Of a stretch of 64,000 nt of DNA, positions 36,429-47,875 are shown one piece after another. This stretch comes from Euonymus europaeus (taxonomy: Eukaryota; Streptophyta; Magnoliopsida; Celastrales; Celastraceae), in NCBI GenBank assembly GCA_963580455.1, contig OY756961.1, forward strand, positions 6,615,001 to 6,679,000, given 5' to 3'. The notes beneath the pieces were generated by a model, which did not search any database, was not told the origin of the DNA, and was given only the letters and a program-made list of their open reading frames with translations. Made by a program: the position numbers and the translations under genes. Each line of letters opens with the position of its first letter. Position 1 is the first letter of the stretch.

Positions 36429-36670
36429 CGAATTTCAATATTGTAACCTAAACAATAAGTGTTAAACTCTAAAGGGGACAGATTCGCTAAATCCTAACGG
36501 GCTCGTGTACTAGATTTTCATGTTATAACCTAAACAATAAGTATTATAAACCCTAAGTGGAACGGATTCGCTAAACCCTCACGGGCTCGTGTATTGGATT
36601 TCCATGTTGTAACCTAAAAGACTCATATTCACTAAACCCCAACGGAATCGCTACAAAATTTTAAATGTCT
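36429..36670. repeat. Degenerate tandem repeat, about 85-bp period, three copies
   Basis: Each unit carries the blocks TTGTAACCTAAACAATAAGT, GATTCGCTAAA and ACGGGCTCGTGTA in order. The third unit is incomplete. Non-coding. Confidence 0.7.
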
Positions 36671-37060
36671 CAAGTGTTAAACCCTAGGGTCTTAACTACC
36701 ATATCCTAATGAATTCGGGTACCCAACGCAATTTCAATAAAAATACAAAATAACAACAAATATATATTCTACTATCATAGTGTAATAAAACCTACTAATA
36801 GATAAGAATTATTTAATTCTTATCATGCCCTTGTTGCTTTTGTCACAATCGTAAACATATTTGAATTTTCTATCTTTTTAGTCTTCTAACGACCATTTAT
36901 AATTATCCTTTTATGTAAATACACCTAAAATCGATTATAGTTTAAGAATTTTTATTATAATTTAATAATTTAAAATTTAAAAAATTATTCTGAAAAATAA
37001 TATTGCATAAAATTAAAATATTTAAATATTGAAAAAATTATGATGACCAATCTAAGATAT

Positions 37061-39377
37061 TGTAACGCCCCGACCCGGGAGGCGCTACTATTTAAACCTA
37101 GTTCAATATCTATGAGATATTAAACCTCCACATTATCATAAAAAGATTAAATCTTAATTTCTCCAAACGGAATCCATAAATTTCTACCGAAATTTCAGCA
37201 GCATCTCCACGTATATCGGAGAATGCCCACCTGAAATACGTAGCACATACTCAACAAATATATAAGGCCTCCGGCCATCACATCACAAGCAACCACAATC
37301 CTAGGCAAGTCCTTAGGCCATCTACAGCATGCATCCGCAATACAAAATAAAACATAATCATCATACATGTATCAACATGCAATATAACCATAAGGTTCAC
37401 ATCCAGGTACATGAGTCCTATCACAAGGCACCCTCCTATCCGTACCAATCACACACCGTCAAGGTGTTCACAACATAACCAACATACACAATCGTCAACT
37501 CCCATATATAATATCAAACATAATAAAGAAAGTTAATTCTTTATTCTAACTTCATCCTAGTGTCTCCAGGTGGCACCATATCATCCTACCTCCTACAGAT
37601 CCGTAGCGCCGATATCCATACCAGTCTTGCCTGTGTGGAAGGAAGAAAATAAAGGGTGAGCAATGGCTCAGTAGGGACAAAGAAGATAACAAAATATAAT
37701 AGTTGAATTAAAAAGATAGGTCAATGTAGCAACATGTCAAAGACTATGAACCACCATAACAAATACTCGTCAAACTGTGGTCTCGTTTCTTACCGTGAGT
37801 CCCAATGGGACTACGCCTCGGCATCCATCCCCACATGTCGATATCGATAAACACTGTCACCATACGACTCAATAAGGAAACCATGACCAATTACAAGACA
37901 CCCGTCCTGTCCATACTGACTCGGGTTTCCTGAACCGATTCCTCGGAAACTCAGTATGTTGCCTCATATGCGAGTCATTCGATTGCAACCAAGCCGAGGT
38001 TCCACAACCCTCCTCTCATATGACGTTCACACAACCTACGAAAGTCACGAATCCATACTCGCACTTCCATGTGGCTCTAATGCAATAATATCATGCCATG
38101 AATTAATATAGCAATAAACGAATCCTAGTTATATATTTAATTAGTCATGATGCATGAATAAGAACCATACATGCTTGATATGAGACCAAGCAATCAACCG
38201 GGAATGCAAACTAACATTTTAAGAAGATTCGAGAATAATCTTAGGTTCGTTTTTCACTAGGGAGCAAATAGGGAAAAACACAAATATGAATAACAATAAA
38301 AATTAAATAACGCATTTTTGGATAGTAAGAAAGAATCGAAAGATTGGGCTAGAATCCCCTACCTCGAATCCAAGCAAAAGTAAAAAATCAATAACCCAAC
38401 CTTATGGTTTCGGCTTTTCCTCAACCTATCAATTTCACGAAATTCAAACTTATTTCATAATTTCCATAACTTAATTCAATGTACCAATAACTAATTTCTC
38501 AAGAAAAATTAAAGAAATCTTACCTTTTTTCAATACAAGGATTTTAAATCCTTAACTACGCCCAACCGAGTTCACAACTTCAATTTACCCAAGAACCTAG
38601 TAATTGACATCATATTTAAACTTTATTGAACATATCCAACTTAAATTTTAGCACTTAAAGATACAAAAATTCAAAACATAAACCAACCCTTACATTTCTC
38701 TCTCTAAAATTACCAAATCTTTAATCTTGGCCTCCAAGCATGAGATTCCCAAATCAACAATAAAATCCACACATATAAGCATAATCAAGTCCTAATCAAA
38801 CATACTTAATCATAAATTTCATCTCTTCAACAGTCCATAAATATTTCCACCAAAACCTAATTTCTCAATCAAGCAAAAACTTACCTCAATTCCAAAATTT
38901 CTTGTAGATTCTTGCTTAAAAATTGTTGGCCACCACAAATCCTCCTAAACCCGAGCTTTATCTTCCCAAAATCACCCTTTTGCTTCTCTCTTTCTTCTTC
39001 CTCACCTCTCGGCTTCTCTCGCTCTCTCGTTAATTTGGTATCAAATATTGAGCTGTTGCTGCACGGTGCAGCAACAGTTCAATCCATTTTTAAAAAAAAA
39101 AAAAACAAAGTGACCATGTGGCTATTTGAGTGGCCACCGAAAGTGGCCTCATATATTATATTATATTATATTATATTATATATATAGATTATTATTTATA
39201 CGTAATTCACTTTTATTGAATTCTTTTTATACAATAGAAAATTCATCCCCAAATCAAATTTTTCATTCATTATTTAGTATTTTCAACTCAAACTTTCAAT
39301 TTAATTATTTTTATATATATTTTTTATTAGTATTATTATTATTATTATTATTGGCATTTTCGGGTCAGGGTATTACA
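37061..39377 (-). mobile_element. 2.3-kb LTR-like sequence with adjacent polypurine tract
   Basis: Minus-strand reading starts TGTAATACCCTGACCCG at 39377 and ends CGGGGCGTTACA at 37061, the TG...CA form of an LTR. Immediately outside the 39377 end, on the minus strand, is AAGGGGGAAGGGA, a good polypurine tract. Together this looks like the 3' LTR of a Ty3/gypsy element in minus orientation. The two ends are also imperfect inverted repeats of each other (17 bases, 14 matching), so a TIR transposon is an alternative. No second LTR is in the window. Confidence 0.5.
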
Positions 39378-39863
39378 TCCCTTCCCCCTTAAAAAGATAC
39401 CGAATTCCTAGAACAAATGTGGATACTTCTCCTTCGTACCACAAATTCTTAAAGTTTGACTCTTTATAATTCGAACTATAGATTAGACTTGCATAAAAAC
39501 CTATCCGTCAATTTGATAATCCACCAATAACTCATCGTCCTCCAAGTGATCTTTCAATCTTCAATCTCCTCATAGATTTACGCATTACCACGCTATGGTC
39601 ATTCCATCTAAGAGTTTACTTAATATCATAATCATATAATAAGTAACTTACATTATCATGCCTAGATCACACGTTATCTAGCCACAAATCCATACCATAA
39701 ATTGGAAGGATTCTTACCTCTCCATTCAATACATTCATACACACATTTATATTACAAACCTTAGTCAATTACATAACTTTATCCACACCCAAGCTCGATA
39801 CGTTGTCCTACTAATAGGTCTTACACCTAATATCAAAGGTTTCTTACTCTCGGTTACCATATT

Positions 39864-40388
39864 TCACACACTCAAACTCACATTTTCTCTATGAAAGGTT
39901 ATACAGTGTTTGTCCTCAAACACTGGTTCTTCCTCTGATTCCTCTTCAGAATCTTCCTCACGCTCCTCTGATTCTCTTACCCGACTTGCAAGAACTTCAT
40001 TCTCGTACCACAGTCTCCGATTCTCCTCCCTAAGACGTACAACTTCACGTCGGAGTCTTCTAGTCTCCTGTTGTTGGATCACCAGATTGCTGCTTTCCCC
40101 ATAATTGTAGCCTGGTATCTGTATACCAAAATCATTTTTTAGCTTATGAAGCATAAGTCGAGCACATTCTTCATGAACTTCCAGTTCGCCACCACTGAAC
40201 GTGGTCCATGCTTTAATCACGCATCCAAGGGCACCCAACTCAATATCTGGGTTTCATAGGGTAACCGTTGTTCTAACACATGAGGGTTCCCTTATGGTTT
40301 TGTATCGTGGAAGAGGCATCCCACGGTTGGAAGTGAACTCCTCTAGCACTTTTACTGAACAGGCTTTGCAGCGTCCTTCACTCGCCAT
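39864..40388 (-). pseudogene. Broken ORF with CxxC motif and coiled coil, unknown family
   Basis: Reading from ATG at 40388 gives about 174 codons with one in-frame TGA at 40254-40256. The N-terminal part has a CKAC motif (residues 7-10). The middle has ALGCVIKAWTTF. The C-terminal half is a strong Arg/Glu/Leu coiled coil (RRLRREVVRLREENRRLWYE) followed by an acidic run of Glu/Asp/Ser. I do not recognise the family. It lies just inside the polypurine tract of the LTR-like sequence at 37061-39377 and in the same orientation. It could therefore be an accessory ORF of that retroelement or an old host-gene fragment. Confidence 0.45.
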
Positions 40389-40399
40389 TTTTTTTCCAA

Positions 40400-41868
40400 G
40401 TTGTATAACTTGAGTAGGGAGAGAAATACTACTTGGTTTATGTCACTTACCTTGGTTCCCCTTCTTAAATACAACCCGAATTCAATCATGTTGCTTTCAA
40501 CTCTTACCACCCTATGTAACCTTGCATGGGACGTGTAACCCCTAAAAATCCCCAATAGACTAGCGTTTTTTCAGCTACTTTATGACGTGTCACCCTTAGT
40601 TGTGGTGTTCTAAAACATCCGTATAATTTCTCTTCACCCGAATCCTCTGTAGTTGTACTTCAAGATCTCCATTATCTCTGAAAGAATCTCAAAGAATCCG
40701 TCTGTCTTCCCCAAATCTTCAGTGTCAGTAATAATTTCTACTTTGTTACTATTAACTCATATGACAAGTTAGTCTATGCTCCTGTTACTACTTTGTTAGA
40801 AGTAACTCCACATGAGCAACAACGTGAATCATGATTTCTTATTCGGAAGCTTATGTGATAGATTATTGATAATTATTTTTCTTTTGAATTTTTTTTAAGG
40901 ATTGCTCATATATCTAATTTTGTTGATTTTTTATTTGTTTATGGTGTACATGTTCTATTTTCTTGAAAGAAAATTCAGGATTGTTGAGGTTGATAATACC
41001 TTCAAGAGGCAATTCAATCAAGAACAATATCATGAATGAGTCTGCAAAAGTGAAGTACAAGTTCTTTATTCTTTGTTTCTTCGAACTCTTTAGAGCTTCA
41101 TAATATTTGTGGATGTTTTTTTCCTTGTGATGCCAGGAGGCTTATGAGAGATTTAAATCCAAATTTAAGTTTATTACTTTTGGTTCTTGATGAAATTTGT
41201 GTCACTGGTTTTGCATAATTATATTGGATTTTATATTGATGGATTTTGAGGAATTAAGTTTAAAAACAATGTGGCTCATAATCAACAAAAGTTCTTTCGA
41301 TTAAAAGAATGTCTTTGAAACATATGAATTATGACGTGGATATGGAAGAAGAAAATATTGAAGAAAACATATAGATTATAACGTGAATTATGATGCCCAA
41401 TTGCCCATATCTTCCTTTCTAGCAAATGCCCCTTCCAAATAATTATTTTTGAATATGATGTCATACCATATTATTGAGTCTTCCTCTCCTTTATTTTCTT
41501 TCTACGTGTATGAAGAATTTGATACAGATTTTAATGAAGAGGAGGATGTGAATATAAAAACTACACTTTCTATGTCTCAACTTCATATGCTGATAGTCTC
41601 AGAGGTGCGATCTCTCGTGATATGTCATATGTTCTTAAATCATTCATTTATTAACGAAGGGTTGAATTTCTATTCGAGTTTGGTGAAGTTTAGGATTAAA
41701 TTATTTTGTTATTTGGTGATCGTGCTAACTTATAATATGAAGAAATGAGTTTATAGCTTCTAAATTCATAGATTTTATTATATTAGCTTATGAGTGAATA
41801 AAGTTGTAGCTAATATTAAATATCCTTATTTTTGGGTTACTTAAAACCAATTTGCAAGGATAAGCTTT
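40400..41868. other. Spacer, possibly retroelement-derived, no recognised gene
   Basis: ORFs at 40352-40555 (-), 41282-41464 (-) and 41449-41748 (+) have no recognised domain or codon character. I see no polymerase or integrase motif. Confidence 0.35.
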
Positions 41869-42060
41869 CACTATAAGAAAATTGTTAATTATTGACGAAA
41901 TTTTACCGACAGACGGAAATTACTGACTTCTTATACCATCGAAATTGTTCCCAACCGTTTTGTTTGTAGGCAATATTTGGCGTTGATGTTGAGCTTTTCT
42001 ACTTCTCTACGATTGTAAAATAATTGTTTTTCTAGTCAATGGACTAGTTAGTTATAAATC
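41869..42060 (+). mobile_element. Possible CACTA (En/Spm) terminus
   Basis: CACTATAAGAAAATTG at 41869 matches the end of plant CACTA elements. It is followed by subterminal motifs of the type TTACCGACAGACGG and GGAAATTACTGAC, also typical. The matching right end (TTCTTATAGTG) was not found downstream, so it is a solo or truncated end. Confidence 0.45.
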
Positions 42061-43804
42061 AAGATCCACCATAAATTCCAACGTCTATATCTGAAAGCTG
42101 GCACAGTATCAATATTGTCTAGGTTGTAGTTATTCTTTTCAGCAAACTTAGCCATGGTGTTGTCAAAAATGTTACTCTGAGACGGTGTTCAATCTCCCTC
42201 TCAAAGTGATATGATAGACCAAGACGGTGCTCTGTTTGTCCTCACACCCTTATGTGGGCATTATATCAATAGATCCCCGTTTGTAAATTTATACAGCACT
42301 AAGTTCATGATCAAATCAAATATATCAATAGATTTATAAAATTTACTTAGTTTATTTAAAATACCCTAAAAAGTTCATCTCCGCCTCTCCCCGTCCCCTC
42401 TCATTTGTATATAATGATTTTTTATATATTTATTTGTGATGGCTATCAGATATTATTTTTTTTAAAAGGGGGATTCACTGATAAATCATTTAATAAATAT
42501 GTGTATTTCATTCACTACCTTCATTTTTTTAATATTCCAAAACATTCATTAAATAATTCTGAACAAAACATATATCCTTATGTGTATGACATATGCTGAC
42601 ATCATCATATTCTTTTTATTTTTTTCTTTTAAAAACTTTAAAACAGTTTTATCTCTACTCATGATCGATATATTCAAATGTCCATTCGTCAAATCCTCTG
42701 AATGAACTCATATGATTTCTCAAACTTATCTAGAATTCAGAGTACTTCTCAAAAACTCACAAAAATCAATCAAAGTAGTTTTCAAAATTAAGCAAAGAAA
42801 TTCAGATGATTTCTATAATATATATATATATATATAATATAGAATTTTTGAAAATCAAACAAAAAGTAATCAAAAATTCGGAAGATTTCACAAACTTGTC
42901 TCAAATTTAGAGGATTTCGCAAAATTTACCAAAATAAATCAGAGAAATATTAGAAATTAAGCAAAACAAATTAGAGGATTTCATAAAATATATAATAAAA
43001 ATTATAATAACTTTTGAAAATCAAACAAAAAGCAACCCGAAACTCTAAATCATAAATCCCAAAATCCTAAACTTTAAACACTAAACTTTAATCTTCTAAT
43101 CCTTAGACTCTTAAACTTTAAACCTTAAAACTAGAAATCCTCTCAATTTTCCAAAAATTCTCTGAATGTTAACAATTCAAGTTATAATTTTGAACAAAAA
43201 ATATTATAAATAATTAAAAATAATTTACAAAAATAAAATAAAAATCATAAAATTTTACTAACTTATATTCCTAAACCCTAAACCTTAAACCTTAAGTCCT
43301 AAACCCCAAAATATAAGATAATAAATTATAATCTCATAAACCCCAAAACTTTATACCCGACACTCTAAACTTTAAACTCTAATATCTTAAACCTCAAAAC
43401 TCCTAAACTTTATACCCTATTACCAGAAATACTCTAAATTTTCTATAAAAAATGTAGAGGATTTATCAAAATCAAACAAAAAAAAAACCAAAAATTTAGA
43501 TGATGAAAGGATTTCTCAAACTTTTCAATAATTCAAATAATTTTAAAAAATTCACCAGAACAATTCAGAAGAGTTTTTGAAATTATGCAAAAAAAAATTT
43601 CAGATGATTTATTACCTAGAATTCAGAGGATTTTCGCAAAAGTCACCAAACAACTAGAAATATTTTTGGTATTTGATTTTTTTTTTGAAATATGCATTTA
43701 TTTTTTACTATGATATTATTCTTGTAAGTTATTGACTTTGGTGGTTAGTGAAAAATATAATAAAATATTGACATTTGCATTTGATAACATTTTAAAACTT
43801 CTTT
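42061..43804. other. AT-rich low-complexity block with telomere-like degenerate repeats
   Basis: Repeated loose motifs of the form AAATTCGGAAGATTTCACAAA and AATTCAGAGGATTTTCGCAAA occur, with an AT run at 42818-42838. From about 43040 to 43420 there are many variants of CCTAAACCTTAAA, including CCTAAACCCTAAACC at 43272, resembling plant telomeric CCCTAAA but too degenerate to be a telomere array. No gene. Confidence 0.5.
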
Positions 43805-45689
43805 TTGTTGCTGCAATTGCTTCTGATGTCGGATCTAGGTGAGACATGTAACATTGGAATCGTTTTGCCGATACAAATCCAATTCCACTATTCTCGCTTC
43901 AATCCATTGTTAGAAACGTCCAGATCGGATCAAACATTTTGCCTCGATCCGGCCTTTTCCAGAAGCGGATTGAGGAGAGACCACCGTCGTTGGACTCCTC
44001 TCGACGATACAATTCCAATTTTATCGAAGATGAAGACGCGAGATTCACGTATAATAGGAAGATGAGATATGATTATTGAATATGAAGACACGAGATTCAC
44101 GTATAATAGGTGAAAGGGGTAGTTTAATTATTTTGTCATTATTTCTAATTTTTAAAATGAAATGAACATCCTTCTAAGATTTAACATGGTTATGTCCTTC
44201 TATCTAATTTGCCCATAAAAATAAAGATAAGTTTTAAATGTGGGCAGGGTAAAATTGTCATTAATTAGAGTTAAAATTTAAAGTTGTCCTTATTGAGCCA
44301 AGCTCAAATAATTGGGAATGTGTTGGGCTACTAACTTTTCAAAAAGACTAAATGAAATATAAATTTCATATAAAGAACTTATCACCAAATAATCCTTTTT
44401 AAAATTACTATTTTTTTTAATTTGACAATATATGAATAAGAACAAAATGTTGTACTGAAAACATGTGATTTTATCACGTGACAGTCTTTTTGTCTTGGCT
44501 CATTGCCTTTTTTTTTTACTAATGCAAAATAATCAAGATAAGTGAGAGAATTTTTGAAATTTTAAAATTTGAGTTTAATAAGAAATCTATTGGTTTCATT
44601 AATTTTTTTCTAAAATCATAATAGATAATATATATATATAAACAATTTTAGCCATTGATTTTTAAGTTTATCTTCAAAAATAAAAAGTTTAGTAAGATCT
44701 ACGGTCTAACTTATTTTTATCTTAAGGTTCATATTTGTTATGAATTTTTAAAAAATAATTTAGCTATTTATGTATATTAGCTATTTATCTTGGCCCAACT
44801 AATTTGGGTTTGGGCTTATGGGCTCGGTTTTAATAATAAATTAATATACATAAAAGCATACCTATCACACATTGTATATGAATATATGTAAAATATAATA
44901 TATATATATGTGTGTGTGTTACATTTTCATGCTAGCTCAAATGGTCGGGCTTTGGGCCGGTCTCGCCCACAAAAATGGAGCTTAGGCCAGTCCAAGGCCT
45001 AGGATTGGATTGTCCAAGCCCAAAGTGATTTCGGATCGGGGCCCAAGCCAAGTGAAGGCTCACGGGCCAAATGATGACACTGACCACACCATATTATCTA
45101 AACATTATTTTCCTCCATTTTAGGGAATGAGATATAGAAAAATAGTTAAATTAGGGTTTGCATCATATTACTTATAGTTGTCAACTTTGAGACGAATTTA
45201 TGATTTGATTTGTCACATCTGTTCAATAGAAACAAGTTCAGACACTAGTTCAATAGAATCAAGTCCATATACAACTTCTTTTAATGTTAACACTAAGGCG
45301 TTGATCTCATTTATATATTGAAATTATAATTTAATTTTTAGTATATTTTAAGAATTATACAATAATTTGAGAATTATACTCAACTTTTTTCAATATATTT
45401 TATGTATTTATAACAAGTTTTTTTTTATTAATCATATTCTCTTATCATCGGAGTAGGTTAAGTCAAAGTTAAATACATTCAGAACAAAAGTTGTAGAAAT
45501 TAGACATTTTGGATAAAGCTAAAGTATGACACAAATCTAACTCTCAATGGCTTTCATAATTTTCGAACGAACGAACATATGTCTAGTTATCTACTATTAG
45601 TGTCGAAAATAAATAACCCAAAAGCTTGAAAAATTATATCCCCTTTATATATTTTAGTCCTGTGATTTTTAGAATTTTAGTGGGTTTAG
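43805..45689. other. Spacer with a short duplicated motif and no recognised gene
   Basis: A less AT-rich ORF at 43805-44065 has no known domain. ACGCGAGATTCACGTATAAT (44036) recurs as ACACGAGATTCACGTATAAT (about 44086). 44930-45060 is a GGGCTT/GGCCCA-rich block of the kind found in small plant transposons. Confidence 0.35.
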
Positions 45690-45885
45690 GATCTTTTGTA
45701 AGTGGACTATGGTGAATGTCCATAGATCTGCTAACAACCTAGCCCATGATGTAGCAAAATGAACCGCTTCCACCCAATGGGCTGATAGCATTCTGACCCA
45801 CATGTTCTCTTCTTTGGACTATTGAAAGTCTTCTGGGTTTAATCCCCCTTGATTTGGGTTTTTTGAAAAAAATCTTGTTTTATAC
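45690..45885 (+). pseudogene. LINE 3' fragment (RNase H end), plus strand
   Basis: About 45705-45830 reads WTMVNVHRSANNLAHDVAKW, then ASTQWADSI. This is the conserved end of the RNase H domain of plant LINEs (R.AN..AH..AKW). The fragment ends in an A/T-rich tail near 45880 and has no intact ORF. Confidence 0.55.
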
Positions 45886-47150
45886 AGACAAAAAAATCAA
45901 CGGCACAATAGCCGGAGGAAAATCCTCAATATAGCAACCATCATCAGCTAAGGTTATAGCTAGTTTCTTCAACGAATGGGCAACACTATTACTTGACCTC
46001 TTAAAATGAAAGAAAATAAAAATAAAAAAAAAACAAGCGCAAAATAAAGAAGCTAGGAGCAAAATTTCCATGATAATAATACCATAAGGATAATTCTCAA
46101 AGTAAATGTTATAAATGGCTTCTTGAGGTTGGCTTCCATGGTTACAAAAGGGTTGAGGGTTTTCATGGTGGGTAGAGGGTTGGGCTTGGAGTTTTGGCAG
46201 AGAAATGGTATTTGGATAGGTGATTACTGCTTGACTTTTGGCGTAGTCATAGGAGATTAGAGGTGGGGGTTCAGTGTCTATGGCTGGGGTTGACTGGTGA
46301 AGGGCTGTGGTGGTGGTGGTGGTCGGCTTGTATCGAAAGGGTGGATGAGAACCACTCCTTGCAACACTTGATGTCACCCTTTCGCAGCTCTTGATATCAT
46401 CCAGCTGTCTTAAAAACTGGTCCAACAATAGGACACCAGGTTGCATGATCATATGAATTTGTAATTTATTTTTGTTTGAGCTCCGTGGTGTGAACATTGT
46501 CTTTGAGTTTTCTCCATGGAGTGGGACATTTTTATGTTCTTCTACTTTTGTTTGCCTCAAATGTCTTCTTCTTGAAGGCCTTTTTTATACATGGGTGTTC
46601 CTCCGCCATTGGTGAGGTCTTTCTTCAATATATTATGTGGCTTTGCTTTTTCATCAAAAAAAAAATAATACCATAAGGATGAAAGAAGGGCATTTCACCA
46701 TTATCGCTTTGATCACTTTCAAAGAGTCGCCCTCCACAACCAGCAAAGAACGCCCAATGAAAGAGCAAACTCGAGCCTATACAAAATAGCCAAGGCTTCC
46801 ACATGAAAAATACTCAATCCTCTCCTCCTAAAAAGGCTCGAAACAAGAACATCGCCCACATTATCTCTAATTACCACTCCAAGACCACATGACTTGGACC
46901 CCAAAGCCGCGTCACAATTAAATTTTACAAAACCTGTCTCTGGTGGTATATAACCCTCATCAGTTGTCAAATCTATCTTAAGCCACGTTGCTTTCTTCAC
47001 CCATTTTTTCCAAAAAATTGGAATCCGAAAATACATGGGACACATTAAAAAAAGAACTTCTCCATTGCAGCTAGGATTTTTTTTATCCAACCACAAAAAG
47101 TGAAGCATCAGAATAGAAAGAAACTCCTATTTTAATTAGTGAAAAAAAGT
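45880..47150 (-). pseudogene. LINE RNase H remnant, minus strand, interrupted
   Basis: 46719-47108 (-) encodes the start of an RNase H domain (GFVKFNCDAALGSKSCGLGV, then VIRDNVGDVLVSSLFRRRG and HVEALAILYRLEFAL), with the catalytic D and E visible. The C-terminal part (SNSVAHSLKKLAITLADDG, then CYIEDFPPAIVPL) lies at 45885-45990. The two are separated by a 572-bp insertion (46092-46663) with its own target duplication. The 226-aa ORF at 45880-46560 is a chimera of LINE tail and insert, not a gene. Confidence 0.65.
46092..46663 (+). mobile_element. Retroposed 572-bp insert with poly(A) and 17-bp target duplication
   Basis: It is flanked by the exact 17-bp repeat AATAATACCATAAGGAT (46075-46091 and 46664-46680). 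Its right end is a run of A directly before the second copy, preceded by CTTTGCTTTTTCATC. Long target duplication plus 3' poly(A) shows LINE-mediated insertion on the plus strand. The origin of the body is not recognised; it may be a truncated LINE 3' end joined to other sequence, or a retrocopy of a cellular transcript. Confidence 0.7.
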
Positions 47151-47875
47151 CTAAAAAAGATCAAAAGGCTCATATCTAGTTGCAGCTTCAACCTTAAATT
47201 TGTCAAGATTAGCATTCCAAGCTAGAAATGTCATACAAATGTACCAAATTCAACAGTTTGACAGGGCACCCAATGCAAAATCATTAAATTATCTACATTA
47301 AAAAAAATCATTCCTCCTCCTCTGAGTGTGAAAAAAAAATTGGAGTAATATTAATTGGTTCGGGTTTGAAAAGGGCCCTTAAAAATATAACCTTTAGATC
47401 TATGTGGAAACCAACCACCCTTATTGTAACAAAAACTCAGACCATCAATAACTGTTCTTTTTTTTCCTAATAAAACGATTTAGTCACAGAATATATAGTT
47501 AAGCCCTCACCATCGATCAATTATTGGAAAAGCTTCCCTTTGGATGCCTATAACATAATATCAACAAGTACTTATGCATGTATGTAAAATAAGCATGTTC
47601 AAATAGTGTCATTTGCTTTTTAACATGAATTCACACGGATTTCTTTTATGTGACTTAAACTCGGATCGTCTAACTCACGCGTTATAAATTCAGTCGAACA
47701 TCTCTCATGAGTCATTACCAAACTTAATCAATAACCAAACATGTTTCAAAAATACGTACTAGTAGCAGTAATAGTAGTAGTATGTATACGTACATTCATT
47801 CTCAAACACACTACCAATCTAGCTCAAACACATGTCACCATCCCTTGAGTCCATCCTTCCACATCATTTCTTGAT
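47151..47875. other. Spacer and 3' flank of BAHD copy 2
   Basis: 47740-47840 is homologous to the 3' flank of BAHD copy 1 (about 26610-26730), with shared TTTCAAAAATACGTA, a TAGTAG microsatellite and ATACGTACATTCATTCTCAA. No gene seen. Confidence 0.5.

Noticed and set aside
37061..39377. TIR DNA transposon interpretation
   Set aside because: No target duplication is visible at the two ends, and a polypurine tract directly abuts one end, which favours an LTR; kept only as an alternative.
41449..41748. 99-aa plus-strand ORF
   Set aside because: No recognised domain and AT-biased composition like the surrounding spacer.
45880..46560. 226-aa minus-strand ORF with a hydrophobic segment
   Set aside because: Chimera of a LINE RNase H tail and a retroposed insert across a target duplication; not a conserved protein.
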